Shown in pieces: positions 1 through 17,800 of a DNA stretch of 64,000 bases. The DNA is taken from the NCBI GenBank assembly GCA_029717555.1, contig JAMDHS010000001.1, positions 372,001-436,000 of the forward strand, in the 5' to 3' direction. The first letter of the stretch is position 1, and every line of letters begins with the position of its first letter. Origin of the DNA: Peribolospora baueri (taxonomy: Eukaryota; Basidiomycota; Peribolosporomycetes; Peribolosporales; Peribolosporaceae). The translations under genes were made by a program, and so were the position numbers. Below the pieces are notes generated by a model. The model worked only from the letters and a program-made list of their open reading frames with translations. It was not told the DNA's origin and did not search any database.

Positions 1-726
1 TCGGATCAGAGACGGTCACGGAAGGGTGGACAGCGGCTGAAAGAGACAGACACGCAAAATCGGCTGTCAGGGGCGTGTCAGGCTGGAGAGGAGGAGAAAG
101 TGCGGCTGGGATGGCCATGGTGACGAGGGTGGTTCGCGGTGGTAGAGGATGGTGCGAGGAAAGGGGTCAATGCTATAAGGAGCGTAGAAGGTCACGTCAG
201 GTCAATGTGACAATGGAGACAAAGGAAGGAGATGGAGGAAAAAGAGAAGGGCGAAGGGAGAAGGACGAAGGAAGGAGATGTCGGTTGTTCCAACTCGAAT
301 ATAGGTTGCGGCCAAGGAATGTGAGGCTGGTCGCGTGAGTGCGCATGCGGGCTGCAAATGCGCTGGCGGCGCAGGCGTACGAACCACGAAAGCGCCTAGG
401 AGACGTCCAAATGGAGGTAAAAAGCTATCAGCGAGATGGAATGCCCCTTGAAGAAACAAATGGTAGGGGCACCCAGGCCCTCTCGAGCTGCTCACGGCGA
501 TGCGCACGACAATATGAGTTGGCGGACCTGATCTGATCGGAAGATGAAACACGAACCTGGCTCTTGTCGCTACGCCGGCCGCCTATGTCCGACATGTCCG
601 AACGCCTCCGGTTTGGACGCGAGGCGCGTCTCGCGCCGCGTAAACTCGCGTTCCGTCTCGGCGCTCGACATCCGTTCCCCTTCTGCCTCGACGACGACCT
701 CCAGAGGGCAACAGCTCTTCGCAGCC
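1..726. other. Upstream region of SMC3, no supported gene
   Basis: I see no recognisable protein here. Positions 205-285 are strongly purine-rich on the plus strand, so pyrimidine-rich on the minus strand. Such a tract is common just upstream of fungal start codons, so a minus-strand gene could begin near or left of the window edge. The open frames present are short and match nothing I know. Confidence 0.5.
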
Positions 727-6014
<5,288 letters not shown>

Positions 6015-6314
6015 AGAGAAACTCGTTCTTTCTCCGCGTCGACGTTCCTTTTCCTCAGTATACCCATCCCACCGTGTCCATACATATGTACCATTAGTCG
6101 GCATAGCGCCTGCGTGTTGTGCGATCGCCGCGCTATTCGCGGACGTGCATGTATTGAGATTTGTCGTACAGAATCCTATTGCCCGCCACGGCCGGAAAAA
6201 GTGGTGGACGTGCCGCAGCAATTCCTCCTGCCCGCGGATGGAAGCTTGTTCTTCTCGCCGTCGGATGTTTGGCTCCTTATCTCGTCTTCCCAACGTGGAC
6301 AAGCGTTTCTGGGA

Positions 6315-9300
6315 ATGCCAAAAGGAAGAGTGAGTATGCTAAAGGTGAAACACAGGGGCTGTGTACATTGCTGACGGTATCGAGCCCCCTGCCGTCCAGA
6401 AACCAGCGCGCGGGGGCCGTGGGCGTGGGGGAAACGTGGGGGGCCAAGAGCGTCAGGACCATCGGCGGCCTGAAGGCTGGTCTTCGGTCGATCAGCACAA
6501 CGCCAGGTTCGAGAAGTATTACAAGGTGAGCATAGTGGTGAGGGGAATTGAGCCCTAGTGGCTTCTTCTATGAGATTGCGTTTTGCTGATCGCTGCACAA
6601 CTGCCTTGCCTCTGCACTTCTACTCTCTCAGGCCCAGAACATCGTCCCTGACGACGAGTGGCAGTCTATGGTGGATGCCTTTCGCGACCCCCTTCCGACG
6701 ACATTTCGGATTACAGGAGGCCGTAAAGACAGCCAGACCATGGTACAGACAATCCAGAAGGAATACGTCCCCTTCTTGTCCGGACTCGAGTTTGATGGCC
6801 AAAAGATCGATCCGCCAAAGCAGCTGCCATGGTGCGTGGCCAAAATTTTTGGTTCGAAGTCGATACTGGTTCCGTTTTTACTCGTCCAAGATCTCTGAAC
6901 GACGCCCTCTGGCAAACTCGCTATTGACCGATGCCCCAGGTATCCCGACGGCCTGGGCTGGCAGCTGAACGTCCGTAAGACCACGATTCGGAAGTTGCCC
7001 CAGTTCCGCAAGTTCCAGAACTTCCTGGTCTACGAGACCGAAGCGGGCAACATCTCCCGCCAGGAAGCTGTCAGCATGATCCCTCCTCTCTTCTTGGACG
7101 TCGAACCCCACCACTACGTTATGGACATGTGCGCTGCCCCAGGATCGAAGACGGCGCAGCTCGTTGAGGCTCTCCATACCGAGGTCGGACGGCACCATCC
7201 TGCGAACGGACCGACCGATCCCGGCTCGGTCGCCCGTTATAACGTCTTGCCGACGGGTCTGATCATGGCAAATGACAGCGACTCCAAGCGCGCACACATG
7301 CTTGTCCACCAGTCCGCTCGTCTGCCCACTCCTAACATTATGGTGACCAACTATGATGCGAGCCAGTTTCCAAATCTGTACAGGATGAGCGACGACGGCT
7401 CCCGCAAAGTGAAGCTTGAGTTTGATCGCATCTTGTGCGACGTTCCGTGCACCGGCGACGGTACGCTCCGGAAGAACTTCACCATTTGGAAAGATTGGAC
7501 CGTGGCGGACGGATGTGGCTTGCATGGGTGAGTACCATTCATCCTCGACTCTTCTCACGTACGAGAGCCTCACACTCATGGTGCCTTCTCGCACCACAGC
7601 CTGCAATTCCGTATTCTCGAGCGAGCGATCAACCTCCTCAAGCCCGGCGGTCGGTTGGTATACTCGACTTGTTCTTTGAATCCCGTAGAAAATGAAGCGG
7701 TGGTGTCAGCAGCGCTTCGCGCACATCCCGGTGAGCACGAACCTCGATTCTTTATGGCCGCGGCAAATTTCTGACCCGTTCAAATTTGCAAATCCGGCTG
7801 TTTTAGAAATGAAGCTCGTGGACGTGAAGGACCGTCTTCCTGAGCTCATCCGCCGCGCCGGTATGACGACTTGGAAAGTCGCTCATGGCAAGGGGAGAAA
7901 GAGCCAAGACGACGACGAGATCACCTTCTACGAGAGTTACGAAGACCTGCGCAACAAGCAGCCAAGTCTTCTCGGCAAATCTTACAAGAGCATGTGGCCG
8001 CAAGGCGACGAAGAGAGTCTTGGCATCGCACAATGGTCAGCACTCGAGACGCAGTCTGTCATAAGCCTCTTCTGTCCGCGTATCCTGACCACAGTTTTTT
8101 TTATTCGCAGTGTTCGTGTCTATCCTCACCTCCAAGATACTGGCGGTTTCTTTATCGCCGTTCTGGAAAAGACAACGGAAGGACTTTCGACGGCGAGCGT
8201 CCCCGTCACGCAAGCGCAGGAAGCTGTGGAATTCGTCACCGAGACCGCGCTCCCCGCAAACGCTGACGCGACCTCTGCGCCCTCGAAGAGGTCTGCAGAT
8301 AATGCCGAGCTGGATAGCCCAGAATGCACCTCCAAGCGGGCTAAGCATGATGAGGACTCTAGTGCAAAGAAGGACGCGGACGACACCGGCATGGCAGGCG
8401 GCTTCCCGTACCGCGAGGACCCGTTCACATACGTCGACCCGAACCACGAGCAGGTCCAAAACATGCTGTGAGTCTCACGTAATGTTCGTTTCAACCGTCC
8501 TTTCTCACGTTTAACGGCATTTCTTTTCACGGACAGGGAATGGTTCGGCTTCCGCTCCGATTTCCCGCACGACCGACTACTCGTCCGCAACGAAGATGGC
8601 GAGCCCATTCGTTCAGTCTATCTCACGTCTTCGTCCGTGCACTCCATCCTGTCGGCCAATCACTACGCCCGCATGCGTCTCATCAATTGCGGCGTCAAGG
8701 TGTTCGCGCGTCAGGACTCGGGCAAGAGCGGGGAGTACGTCTGCAAATGGCGCGAGCTGCACGACGGCATGGCGGTTTTGAGGCCTTTTATGAATGACAA
8801 CGGGAAGAGAATTGTCAAGGGCAATCTCGCCGTCCTAAAGTTCCTGTTGGAGCACAACGGACCTCTCTTGGACAGCGTGCCAGAGTCGTTTGGAGACAAG
8901 CTGAAGAATGAAGGTGGGCTGTTCGGCGGGCGTTGGCATCCTATTTGAAGGAGAACCGGATCTGACTCGTTCCTTCGTCTCCAGCGCCCGGCAGCTACGT
9001 GATGGACGTCGAGGCCGACGGTCAGGAGGTTGACGGAGTCAAGTGAGCATCTTTGGCAGCTCTGACATGTTTTACAGGCGGACGTTGTGTTTCGACCGTT
9101 GGGATCCGAACGGCTCACGCTTTATGCCCGTGCACAGGCTCGAACATCCTGTCTCATACCCGCTCTGGCGCGCGAACAACTCGTGCAACCTGATGCTGGA
9201 CAAGAACGAGAAAAAGTGAGAAATGGCCGTAGTGCAAGCTTTTTTTTATCGGACAACTCCTGACGTGACATCTCTACGCCACTTCGATCGCCCTCTTTTC

Positions 9301-9519
9301 CGGTCCACAAACAGGTCTCTGTCTCTACGCCTGTTCGGCAAAGACATCACCACGCCGCCTGCAAAGGGCAACGGGCCGACCAAGCAGCAGAACGCGTCTG
9401 AGTCGGAACCGACTCCTTCCGCCACGCGCGAGGTCTCCTCCGCACCTACGGCGACGGCCGCGGCGACGACGCCGGAAGTCGTCGAAGAGGACGGCGCGGC
9501 GGCGGACAGTCAAGCTTAA
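6315..9519 (+). CDS. TRM4: tRNA (cytosine-5-)-methyltransferase, NSUN2/TRM4 family
   Basis: The family makes 5-methylcytosine in tRNAs, using S-adenosylmethionine, in the nucleus. The start is a short exon, MPKGR (6315-6329), followed by a GTGAGT donor. After splicing to 6400 it reads [12 protein letters not shown], a basic N-terminus like that of yeast Ncl1. Then follow the conserved [22 protein letters not shown] and [18 protein letters not shown]. The SAM-binding motif [17 protein letters not shown] is at about 7122-7170. The two catalytic cysteines lie in CDVPCTGDG (near 7437) and [14 protein letters not shown] (near 7670). The C-terminal part carries a low-complexity Ser/Ala/Thr/Glu tail ending DSQA. 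It lies 300 bases downstream of SMC3 on the same strand. Gene identity is firm; the exact exon ends in the C-terminal half are less so. Confidence 0.94.
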
Positions 9520-10455
9520 GTGGTTCTATCGACTCGGTAGGCTGGACGCATGTAAAATAGAAAACGCTTTCGTCGTGCCGATCGATCTAGAACTGGTTTG
9601 CCCTCGCTCGCACCCGATCGATGCGCCGCGATGAGGACCCGCCTGGCTCCTCCCTATTTAGCGCCGTCAGGAGTCAGGAGGGAGCCCCGGTCGGTGAGCG
9701 GGGAGGGGAGCGTGCCCCGAACCTGTCTGTCTCTCCGTTCTCGCCGACCGTCGTTCCCGGCCGACAATGGCGACGGCCTCATGGCTTGACTTGACGCCCG
9801 TCTCAGAGAGAGGTGGACAGTGGCCGGTCCGGGCTTGACTTCTACTTAAAGACCGGTTCGATGATCACATCACGCCCGTTTGTATTTGTGCGGGGCCCCA
9901 GACTTGGTTGTCTACAAAGTTATTTTGCACGGAAATCTGTCAGCCAGTCGGGTCGGGTCGGGTCGGGTCGGCCGCGGGGATGGGATGACAGGCGGAGGAA
10001 AAGGAAATGCTCGGTGTGGAGGGGTGGGGCACGTGTTGGAAGAGGATGGGACTGCTATCGCTCGCTCGCTCTCATCTCACACGCCCAAGGAGATGTATGG
10101 ATGGATGTCCAACAAGAGGGCGAACGGGCACATCAAGCAGGCTTCAGAAACGCGCGAACAGGACAGGACAATGACGGAGTGGAGTGGAGCGCAGATCGCA
10201 AGCGGCCTGCGGGCTTATTTTCCGTCGCAATGGCAATGCCGTATCGTATGCCCATGCGCGTCGTCAGAGCGAGCGTTCGCGAAAGAGGAAGCGACATAAA
10301 GGCGAGCGGAAGACGGAAGCGGACGCGGAAGGGTATAAAAAGGCAAAGGCATGCAATGCAGACAACCCTGGGGCAGCGCTCAGAGAGAATCGATGGGGAC
10401 TTTTAGGCCACGGATGCGGGCAGGCGGACCACCGCCACCGCCTCGCGTCGCCTTG
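9520..10455. other. Intergenic region with a short GGGTC tandem repeat
   Basis: This is the shared 3' side of TRM4 (plus) and the PARN-like gene (minus). The only structure I see is a run of about four to five GGGTC units near 9950-9970. Several open frames exist but none has a recognisable domain or a convincing start. Confidence 0.45.
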
Positions 10456-12323
10456 TCACGACGCGGAGGAGAGGTCGAGGAAGTCTTCCTTCGTGCCACC
10501 CATGCTCAGCTTTCCTCTCCAATCCTCACGCTGCAATGCCTCCCGCACGACTGAACGAAAAAAAAAAAAACATCAACAAAAAAATCCAACATCGCGTTCG
10601 ACGACGAAACAGCTAGCTCACCTTCTTCGTCCGGCCCTTGGTCGGATCGGCGGCCGATCGCTGCGAGGGCGATGAAGACGCGGGCGGTGGCCAAGGCATC
10701 GTACCCGGCTTCGTGTTCGTAGGTGAAGCTACCGGGTCGGACTTGTTCTGGGTCTGGAGAAAAAAAGTGGTGGGGTCAGGGACTCGCTTAAGACGAAGTC
10801 GAATCGGGACACTCACATTTGTTAAATCCCTTCTCGAATTCGATTCTCGGTCCTCCCTCCTTCTGAGACGTCCATCGAACGAGCGAGCCTAGGTCGGTGT
10901 TCCTAAGAGACAAAAGGTCGCTTTTGTCGACGGCGCCGGAGCTGGCGGTGGCGATCGACTTGGCAATGTACTTGCTGTCAAAGATGGGCGAGAACTCGTT
11001 GGTGACGGCCCGGCGGAAGGCGGAGAGGTCGTCGGCGAGGGGCGAAAAGAACTGGTGGTAGATGTAGTCCAGGTCGGCAAAGACGTTGTGTCCGACGACG
11101 GGGACGCCGGAGGCGGCGAGGCGGTCGAAGAAGGAGCGTGCGCCGACGCCTCGCGCGAGGATCCTCTGCAGGACGACGGCGCCGGACGGAGCGGAGCGGG
11201 TTCACGGCCATGAAGGAGCACGCAGGTGAGAGAGGGACGGGTTGGAAACTCACATCAAACTCGTCGGCCCTTCGTTTGGCGTCGAGGTCATTGTTCTTCT
11301 GATCTGCGGGCCAAAGCTGGATGAAGCCGTTCTTGCCGACGGCGACCAACCGGTCGGCAAAAGTCTGGCGAACGGTTTGGTATATCTGGGGGGGGGAAGG
11401 GTATATATATCCTATTTTATGTATCATAATTTTATATAAATAATACTGAGAGGGGCTCACTCACCAACCGTCGCTGGTACGCATTCTGCGTCGCAACGTT
11501 CAAGAACGGAAACTCGGGGTTCGGGTCGTCAAGGAAGGCTCGAATGTCGGCTAGGGCGGCGTCGAGGAAGAGGCTTCCTGCGTCGTCGACGTCGATGAGG
11601 TCGTGCGATAGCCCGAGGTCGTTCGACGGGCTTGGTCTTGCTTTATGGAGGCCTCTTCTTGGCGGGAGAGATAGGGTATGCCTGATGAACACACGGGGAA
11701 GACAAAAGCTGGGCTGAGTGTCCGGGGAGGGAAGAAATAAATCGAGGGTGAGGAGGGACGGATCGCACCTGCTGCAAAGACAGAAGTAAGGTTGAAGCCA
11801 GATGCGACGAGAAACTCGAGTGCGGAGGCTTGGAAGACGACGTCCCTTTCGAGCCTGAGGGAGGGGTCGATGACGGGGGAGATGTTGAGGTTGAACGTGC
11901 GGGCGACGTATGAGGAGGCTAGGAGGAAAGAGAAAAAGAGGAGGAGGGGAGGCTGGGAAGGGATGACTGAGTGCGGTTGGGGGACAGGGCTCGTCCGTGA
12001 CGGGCCGCGGGTCGGTGGTCCATCGGCGCTCGAGCACGAGCCTCACCAGGCGATGGGTCCTTGGCGCGGCTGACGACGCAGAAGCCGACCTGGATGACGG
12101 CGTACTTGGCGGCGAGCGCCTTGAGCTCCCGGTACCTGTCGTCGAGCGTGTGTTTTGCCGACGGCGTGGGAGTGGAGCTGGAGGGCGGAGGAGGAGCGGG
12201 GGGGAAGCGAGGGCGAATGCCGGAGAGCTCGGTGTCGATGGCGCAGAAGAGGGTGCGAGGGTCGTTGAGGGAGGCAGTGAAGAGGTTGAGGGAGGTGTCG
12301 AAGGTGTTTCGGTAGACATCCAT
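10456..12323 (-). CDS. PARN-type poly(A)-specific ribonuclease (DEDDh deadenylase, CAF1 superfamily)
   Basis: The predicted enzyme removes poly(A) tails from RNA 3' ends. The start MDVYRNTFDTSLNLF is followed by FCAIDTELSGI, which holds the first catalytic Asp and Glu, as in PARN. A PARN-like segment follows (LERDVVFQASALEFLVASGF, then a DDPNPEFPFLNV stretch). The later exonuclease motifs are also present: VGHNVFADLDYIYHQFF with the second Asp and YEHEAGYDALATARVF with the His and final Asp, both before 10690 on this strand. The last exon is placed after an intron with a T-run and CAG acceptor (10540-10620), giving the end KEDFLDLSSAS. If that intron is not used, the protein would end at 10506 instead. 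The family call is strong. The last exon and the internal splice sites in the N-terminal third are less certain. Confidence 0.8.
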
Positions 12324-12538
12324 CGTGTATGGAGGAGGATAAGGTTGGGAAGGAGGTGTGAGTACTGTGTTCGGTAGGATATGGATATGGACATGGATGG
12401 ACGTCTTATGCGGACCCGATCGATCGCGTTCCTGGCGCGCTTATCCGTCCGCCCTCCTCCGTCCATGCATCCAAAGAGGCCGCTAGATGTACATACAGTC
12501 AACCCTGTCCATAAGCATACAGGTTGTCTTGCCCGAGG

Positions 12539-12553
12539 GCTATGCAGTATGCG
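12539..12553 (+). repeat. Copy 1 of 15-base motif GCTATGCANTATGCG
   Basis: The sequence is GCTATGCAGTATGCG. It recurs at 12962 and 13058 with only the central base different. See the findings. Confidence 0.7.
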
Positions 12554-12961
12554 AGAGGGTGACCACAACAGAGGGGTCTATGCATATTTGCAGCAGTCCT
12601 TGCCACAGTCGATAGCGCCCATCAAGACATTTACTATAGAGTATGTACTCGTCATAGCACAACTATGTTCAAGAAGAAGCGTGTGCAGAGGCGAATTGTC
12701 GAAGATCGGTTTGTTTACGCTGCTCGTTGACATGTTCTTCGAAAGAGATGGTGAAACGCGGACAAGCACCCACGCGTAGTAATGTTAGAACTGGCGGTGG
12801 ATGGACGAAAGTGGACGTTACTGGTGCGTTATTGTTTCAGCCGCGTAACCACGGTGCTCGGCGTCGCCAATCTCCAACACCCACGAGGATGCACGTGATC
12901 CTCAACCCTAACTATGCATGCCGAGGGGGCATAGCTGGTGAGGACGGGGACCGGTGTCAGT

Positions 12962-12976
12962 GCTATGCAATATGCG
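12962..12976 (+). repeat. Copy 2 of 15-base motif GCTATGCANTATGCG
   Basis: The sequence is GCTATGCAATATGCG, in the same orientation as the other two copies. Confidence 0.7.
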
Positions 12977-13057
12977 GGTATGTTAGTATGCATATAGAAC
13001 GTGTTTTGGCTGGGATTAGTCAATTTTTGGCTGGGGAGCAAACGGGAAAGAGAGATC

Positions 13058-13072
13058 GCTATGCATTATGCG
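13058..13072 (+). repeat. Copy 3 of 15-base motif GCTATGCANTATGCG
   Basis: The sequence is GCTATGCATTATGCG, in the same orientation, 96 bases after copy 2. Confidence 0.7.
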
Positions 13073-13204
13073 AAGGCATGCCTAGGGACCCGTATGCTAA
13101 CAGACAGGGTTGACTGTAGATGGTATTGCGTCTCACGACGACCGCCGGCCGAACGAACCTCGGCCAGCGTGATCGTGTGGCCGGGAGCGGCGGTCAAGTG
13201 GCAG

Positions 13205-13227
13205 GACTGACTGACTGACTGACTGAC
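13205..13227 (+). repeat. GACT tetranucleotide microsatellite
   Basis: Between five and six tandem GACT units lie in the intergenic region. This is a simple repeat with no evident function. Confidence 0.85.
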
Positions 13228-14892
13228 AGACTCACGTCTGACACAACGTCGATCGCTTGCTCTCTCCTTGCTTGGTTCATCATGGAGCCCGTCGAGGCCG
13301 TGGAGAGCAGCGCCGCCGGTCCACCACTCATCTCTCCCTCCCTCGACGCCCATCGTCCTCGCCGTCGTACGCCTAGCGCAGGCCGGGCGAGGCGAGGCGC
13401 GTGGTGGCGGTGCCGGCCACGCTCGCGTGTCGCTTATTCATCCATCCAGCCACTGGCTGCCAGCCGCTGTCGAGGCCCGGGCCGGCTGCCGGCTGCTTTC
13501 CGTCGGCCTCGACGGCCGTTGGCGATGGCGATGGCGATGGCTGGCACGCGTCGGCCTACGTACGCTAGACTAGAGGTTGAGTGATGGTCGTCGTACATAC
13601 CGTATGTTCGCGTTCAGTCAATAGCTGCTCTAGCTCCCTTCGTCCATCAAACACCCCTTCCGACCCCCACCGCACTATAGCCAGCTCGACGCTCGCTTCG
13701 TCGCCGCCGAGAGAGCAGCCGCAGCAACATAATCGAAGCGCCCGGCGCAGGCTTGCAGGACATCGACGGACGGCCGGCGTGCATGTGAGACGAGCGGAAC
13801 GAGGCCACCGTTTTTGTTTTGGTAGGCTGGCTGGTTGGCAAACGGCCGATTGAGGAGGGCGATCGTCCATTCTGCCATCTGCCGTCCATCTATCCATCCA
13901 CCACTCCCTCCATCCATCCCTCCTTAGGTCGGCCGTCCACCGCACACCGGCGCTCTGCGGCACGCCGCGGCAGCTTCCGACGGGCGTAGTCAAGTCATGT
14001 ATTACATGCGCCTGTAAATGAGACGAGCAGAAGGAGCGGAAAAAAAATGTGGGCCTTGCCCTGCCCTGGCTGTCGGTTAGCCGACGACGGCAGCGACGGA
14101 GCGACGGAGAGTTGATTCGAGTTGTCCAAGGCTGAGTGAGCTGAGCTGAGCTAACGGTTGTTGTCGTTGTCGTCGTCGTTGTCGTCCGCGCTGCGCTGCG
14201 CTCGCTCGCCAGCCGCTGGCCGAGGCGCCCGCCGTCACCCGTCGCCCGTCGCACCGCCTCAGGAAAAAAAAAGCGTGTGCTGCGCGCCGCCTCTCACCAC
14301 CACCACCACCATCATCATCATCACCGCATCCCCTTTCTCCCTCCATTATCACCCCCCCCTCCTCCCCCGTTGCTTCCCCCTCCCGCTTCTTGCCCCATCC
14401 CAGCCGCGGATACTTCTCTTGTCCTTATAGCCCAAGCCCAACCCCAAATCATCGCATCGCCTCCGCCTCCGCCGCACCGCGCGCGACACGCGTCGGTTAA
14501 GTCCATTCGTCCGCACATCCGTAACTGCATCCTTCCCTTCCACAGCCTCCTCACTCAGTCCACCGCCGCCCACTGCCCCTCGTCGTCGTCGTCGAAACCG
14601 CTGGATCACAAAAAAAGTCAACAGACCGATTCTCATCCCTCCTCTTCGTTCCTTCGTTCCTCCTTCCTTCGTCCCTCCTCCTTCCTCCTTCCTCCTCCCT
14701 CCTCCCCCGTCTTTTCTTCCCTCGCCGGCCCCCGTCCCGTGCCTTACCGCCGTCATCTCGTCGCCTCCCTGCCCTGCTCGTTCGTTATTCACGCCTCACT
14801 GCACCAGTCGCCCTGCCTCTTTCGGCACACCTCCACTCCCTCCGTTCCTCATCGCCGACCGTAGTCCATCTCAGAAAGCTCCTCCACTGCCC

Positions 14893-17800
14893 ATGAGCTA
14901 CCACGGCCAGCACGGGCCCTCCAGCGGCGACATGGTGAGTCCAAGTCCGCCTTGTGTCCTCTTCTCTCTCATCGCCCGTCTCCATATGCAGAATCCGGTG
15001 GCTAGAAACGGAAGCGCACCCGTCGCCGTCCGCTCACCCGCACCCCCTCGTCCTCTCTCCCCTCCCGTCGTCGCAGGGGTACCATGACCCCCTCCGGACT
15101 AACTCCGACCACGGCCTTCAACCCGAAGCGCGCGACTATTCCCAGAACCCATTCTACGACGGCCAACCTGGCAACCCTTCCAACGCCTCCTTCGCTCCCT
15201 CTTACGGCGCCGGAGGCAACGTCGGCGCGTACTACGAAGTGGAGGATGACAAGGTCCCCCTGACCAGCGGCGAGCAGGAAAAGTTTGGTTACCAGCCGTG
15301 AGCCGTCCCTCTGCGTAACTCCCCGTCGGCTCTCGTTCCCGCCCTGACAGAGTCTCCGTCCCTCCTCATCGCCTTAGGCCCGCCGTCGATCCCAACTCCT
15401 ACGGCCCCCCTCATACCCACTTTAACAGCCTCCCTCGGGGCGGCGGCCGCGGTGGCTACAATAACCCTGCCTACTCCGTTTCCACCGCCTCCATTCACGA
15501 TTCCGAGGCCACCTCACACGCCGAATGGGCCCGTCGTCAGCGCGCTCCCAAGCGCGGCCTTACCAGAAAGGTCAAGCTCACCAAGGGAAATTGGATCGTC
15601 GAGCACCCCGTGCCGACGGCCGTCAAGAACAGCGTCGAGGCCAAGTGGATCGACGCGAGCAGTGAGTGTGCATTCCCTTCGTCGTCGGTCGGACCCGGAG
15701 GGACGACGGCATCATCAGGTCGGTGGCGCTGAACCGAACGGTCCATATCTCTCCCTCCCAGAGCGTACGACTGAGTTCACCCACATGCGGTACACCGCCG
15801 CCACTTGCGACCCCGACGAGTTCACCGCCGAGAACGGCTGGAGTCTCAGAGCGTCTCAATATGGCAGGGACACTGAGCTCTTGATCGCCATCACGTTCGT
15901 ACTCATCCCTTCCTCGCCTCTTCTTTGCTTGCCCCCCGCTGACGTCCTCGTTTCGCCTCGTCGCTTCCCCCCGCTGACTTCCTCGTTTTGCCTCGACAGC
16001 TACTACAACGAAGACCGTATCCTCCTCGCCCGTACCCTTCACGGCGTCATGCTCAACATTCGCGACATCTGCAAGTCCAAGAGTTCCAAGTTCTGGAGGC
16101 GAAGCGCCGAGGAAGGTCGCCCCGGATGGCAGAGGATCGTAGTTAGCTTGATCTTTGACGGCATCGATCCTTGCGACAAGGAAGTGCTCGACCTCTTGGC
16201 TACCATCGGCATCTACCAAGACGGCATCATGAAGAAGCAAGTCGACGGCAAGGAAACGGTGGCCCACATCTTTGAGTACACCACCCAGCTCTCCGTCGAC
16301 GCCACGCCCGCCCTCGTTCAGCCCCATGGCGACGACCACTCCAACCTCGTGCCTGTCCAGATGATTTTCTGCCTCAAGCAGAGGAACAGCAAGAAGATCA
16401 ACTCGCACAGGTGGCTCTTCAACGCTCTCGGCCGACACCTCCAGCCCGAGGTCTGCATCCTCATCGACGCCGGCACCAAGCCCGGCCACAAATCGCTCTA
16501 CTACCTCTGGGAGGCCTTTTACAACAACGCCAACCTCGGCGGCTCTTGTGGAGAGATTCACGCCATGATCAAGGGCGGAAGGAAGCTCATCAATCGTGAG
16601 TCATTTCGCTTTCTCTCCCGCTGATAATCGCGGAGACTCGCTTGTTGACCTCTCGCGTCGCTGCCTGCCTGGTGTCCTCCCCCAGCCCTGGTGGCCGCCC
16701 AAAACTTTGAGTACAAAATGTCCAACATCCTCGACAAGCCTCTGGAGTCTTCCTTCGGTTACGTCTCCGTGCTTCCCGGCGCTTTCAGCGCGTACAGGTT
16801 CCGCGCCCTCCAGGGCCGTCCTCTGCAGCAGTACTTCCACGGTGATCATACCTTGGCCGACAGGCTCGGCAAGAAGGGACTTCACGGTATGGACATCTTC
16901 ACCAAGAACATGTTCCTTGCCGAGGACCGTATCCTTTGTTTCGAGCTCGTTGCCAAGGCCGGTGCCAAGTGGACTCTGAGCTACGTCAAGCCGAGCAAGG
17001 GCGAGACGGACGTGTGAGTGCATGCTCCGCCTTCCGCGACCAGGGTGGCGACCGTGGCAATGCACTCACTCTTTGCCGCTTCGTCACGCCCAACGTTCTA
17101 CAGCCCAGAAGGCGCGGCCGAACTCATCTCTCAGCGCCGTCGCTGGCTCAACGGCTCTTTCGCCGCGTCCATCTACTCGCTTGTCCACTTCTTCCGCATC
17201 TACAGAAGCGGCCACGGCATCATCCGCCTCTTCTTCTTCCACATTCAGGCTATCTACAACGCTCTCACCCTCATCTTCTCGTGCGTCCCTCCCTCTTTCC
17301 CTTTTTTTTTCGCTCGTAGCTTACTCCCACGCACTCGTTCACGTCGAATCTACCTTCTTTTCCTTCTCGCCTCTGCAGCTGGTTTGCGCTGGCCAACCTG
17401 TGGCTCACGTTCAGCATCGTCATCAACCTCCTACCTTCCGAAAATCACAACGTCTTTGGCAATGCCGTCGTCACTCACGTCAGTACTTGCGTCCATCCGT
17501 TTCGACGAGCGCGCGCCTGGCGCAGGCGCGGTGACCGTGTGCTGAGGCATTTGTCTTGTCGTTTTCGTTCCGCAGTGGGTCAACCTCGCGCTCAAATGGG
17601 TCTACGTCGCCTTTGTCGTTCTGTCCTTTGTCCTCGCCCTAGGCAATCGGCCAAAGGGAGAGAAGGTCACTTATGTGAGCCGCTCTTCTCGCTTTCTTTC
17701 CCGTCCTTTTTCGCTTCTTCCTCTGATCGGCGTGTTTTCGGTCTTCTTTCTGCTCTTCGCTTCCACAGGTACTATCCTTCTGCGTCTTCGCATTCCTCGG

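Larger units (their letters stand above)
12324..14892. other. Long divergent intergenic region between the PARN-like gene and chitin synthase
   Basis: These 2.6 kb hold no gene I can support. The half next to the PARN-like gene carries three copies of a 15-base motif and many ATGCAT-like words. The middle has a GACT tetranucleotide run. The 550 bases before the chitin synthase start (about 14330-14880) are strongly CT-rich, as expected of a fungal promoter and leader, with CAC/CAT triplet runs at about 14298-14320. Open frames on both strands in the GC-rich middle look like composition artefacts. Confidence 0.5.

Noticed and set aside
202-552. A 116-codon minus-strand open frame upstream of SMC3
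   Set aside because: No known domain and no clear splice or promoter context; composition alone explains it.
9950-9970. GGGTC tandem units as a possible telomere-like array
   Set aside because: Only four to five units and not a known telomere motif; a simple minisatellite is enough.
9813-10406. A 197-codon plus-strand open frame after TRM4
   Set aside because: Low-complexity basic translation, no homology recognised, and it lies over the GGGTC repeat.
13565-14254. A 229-codon minus-strand open frame with a Thr run
   Set aside because: The Thr run comes from an intergenic simple repeat and the frame has no domain; it overlaps the chitin synthase promoter side.
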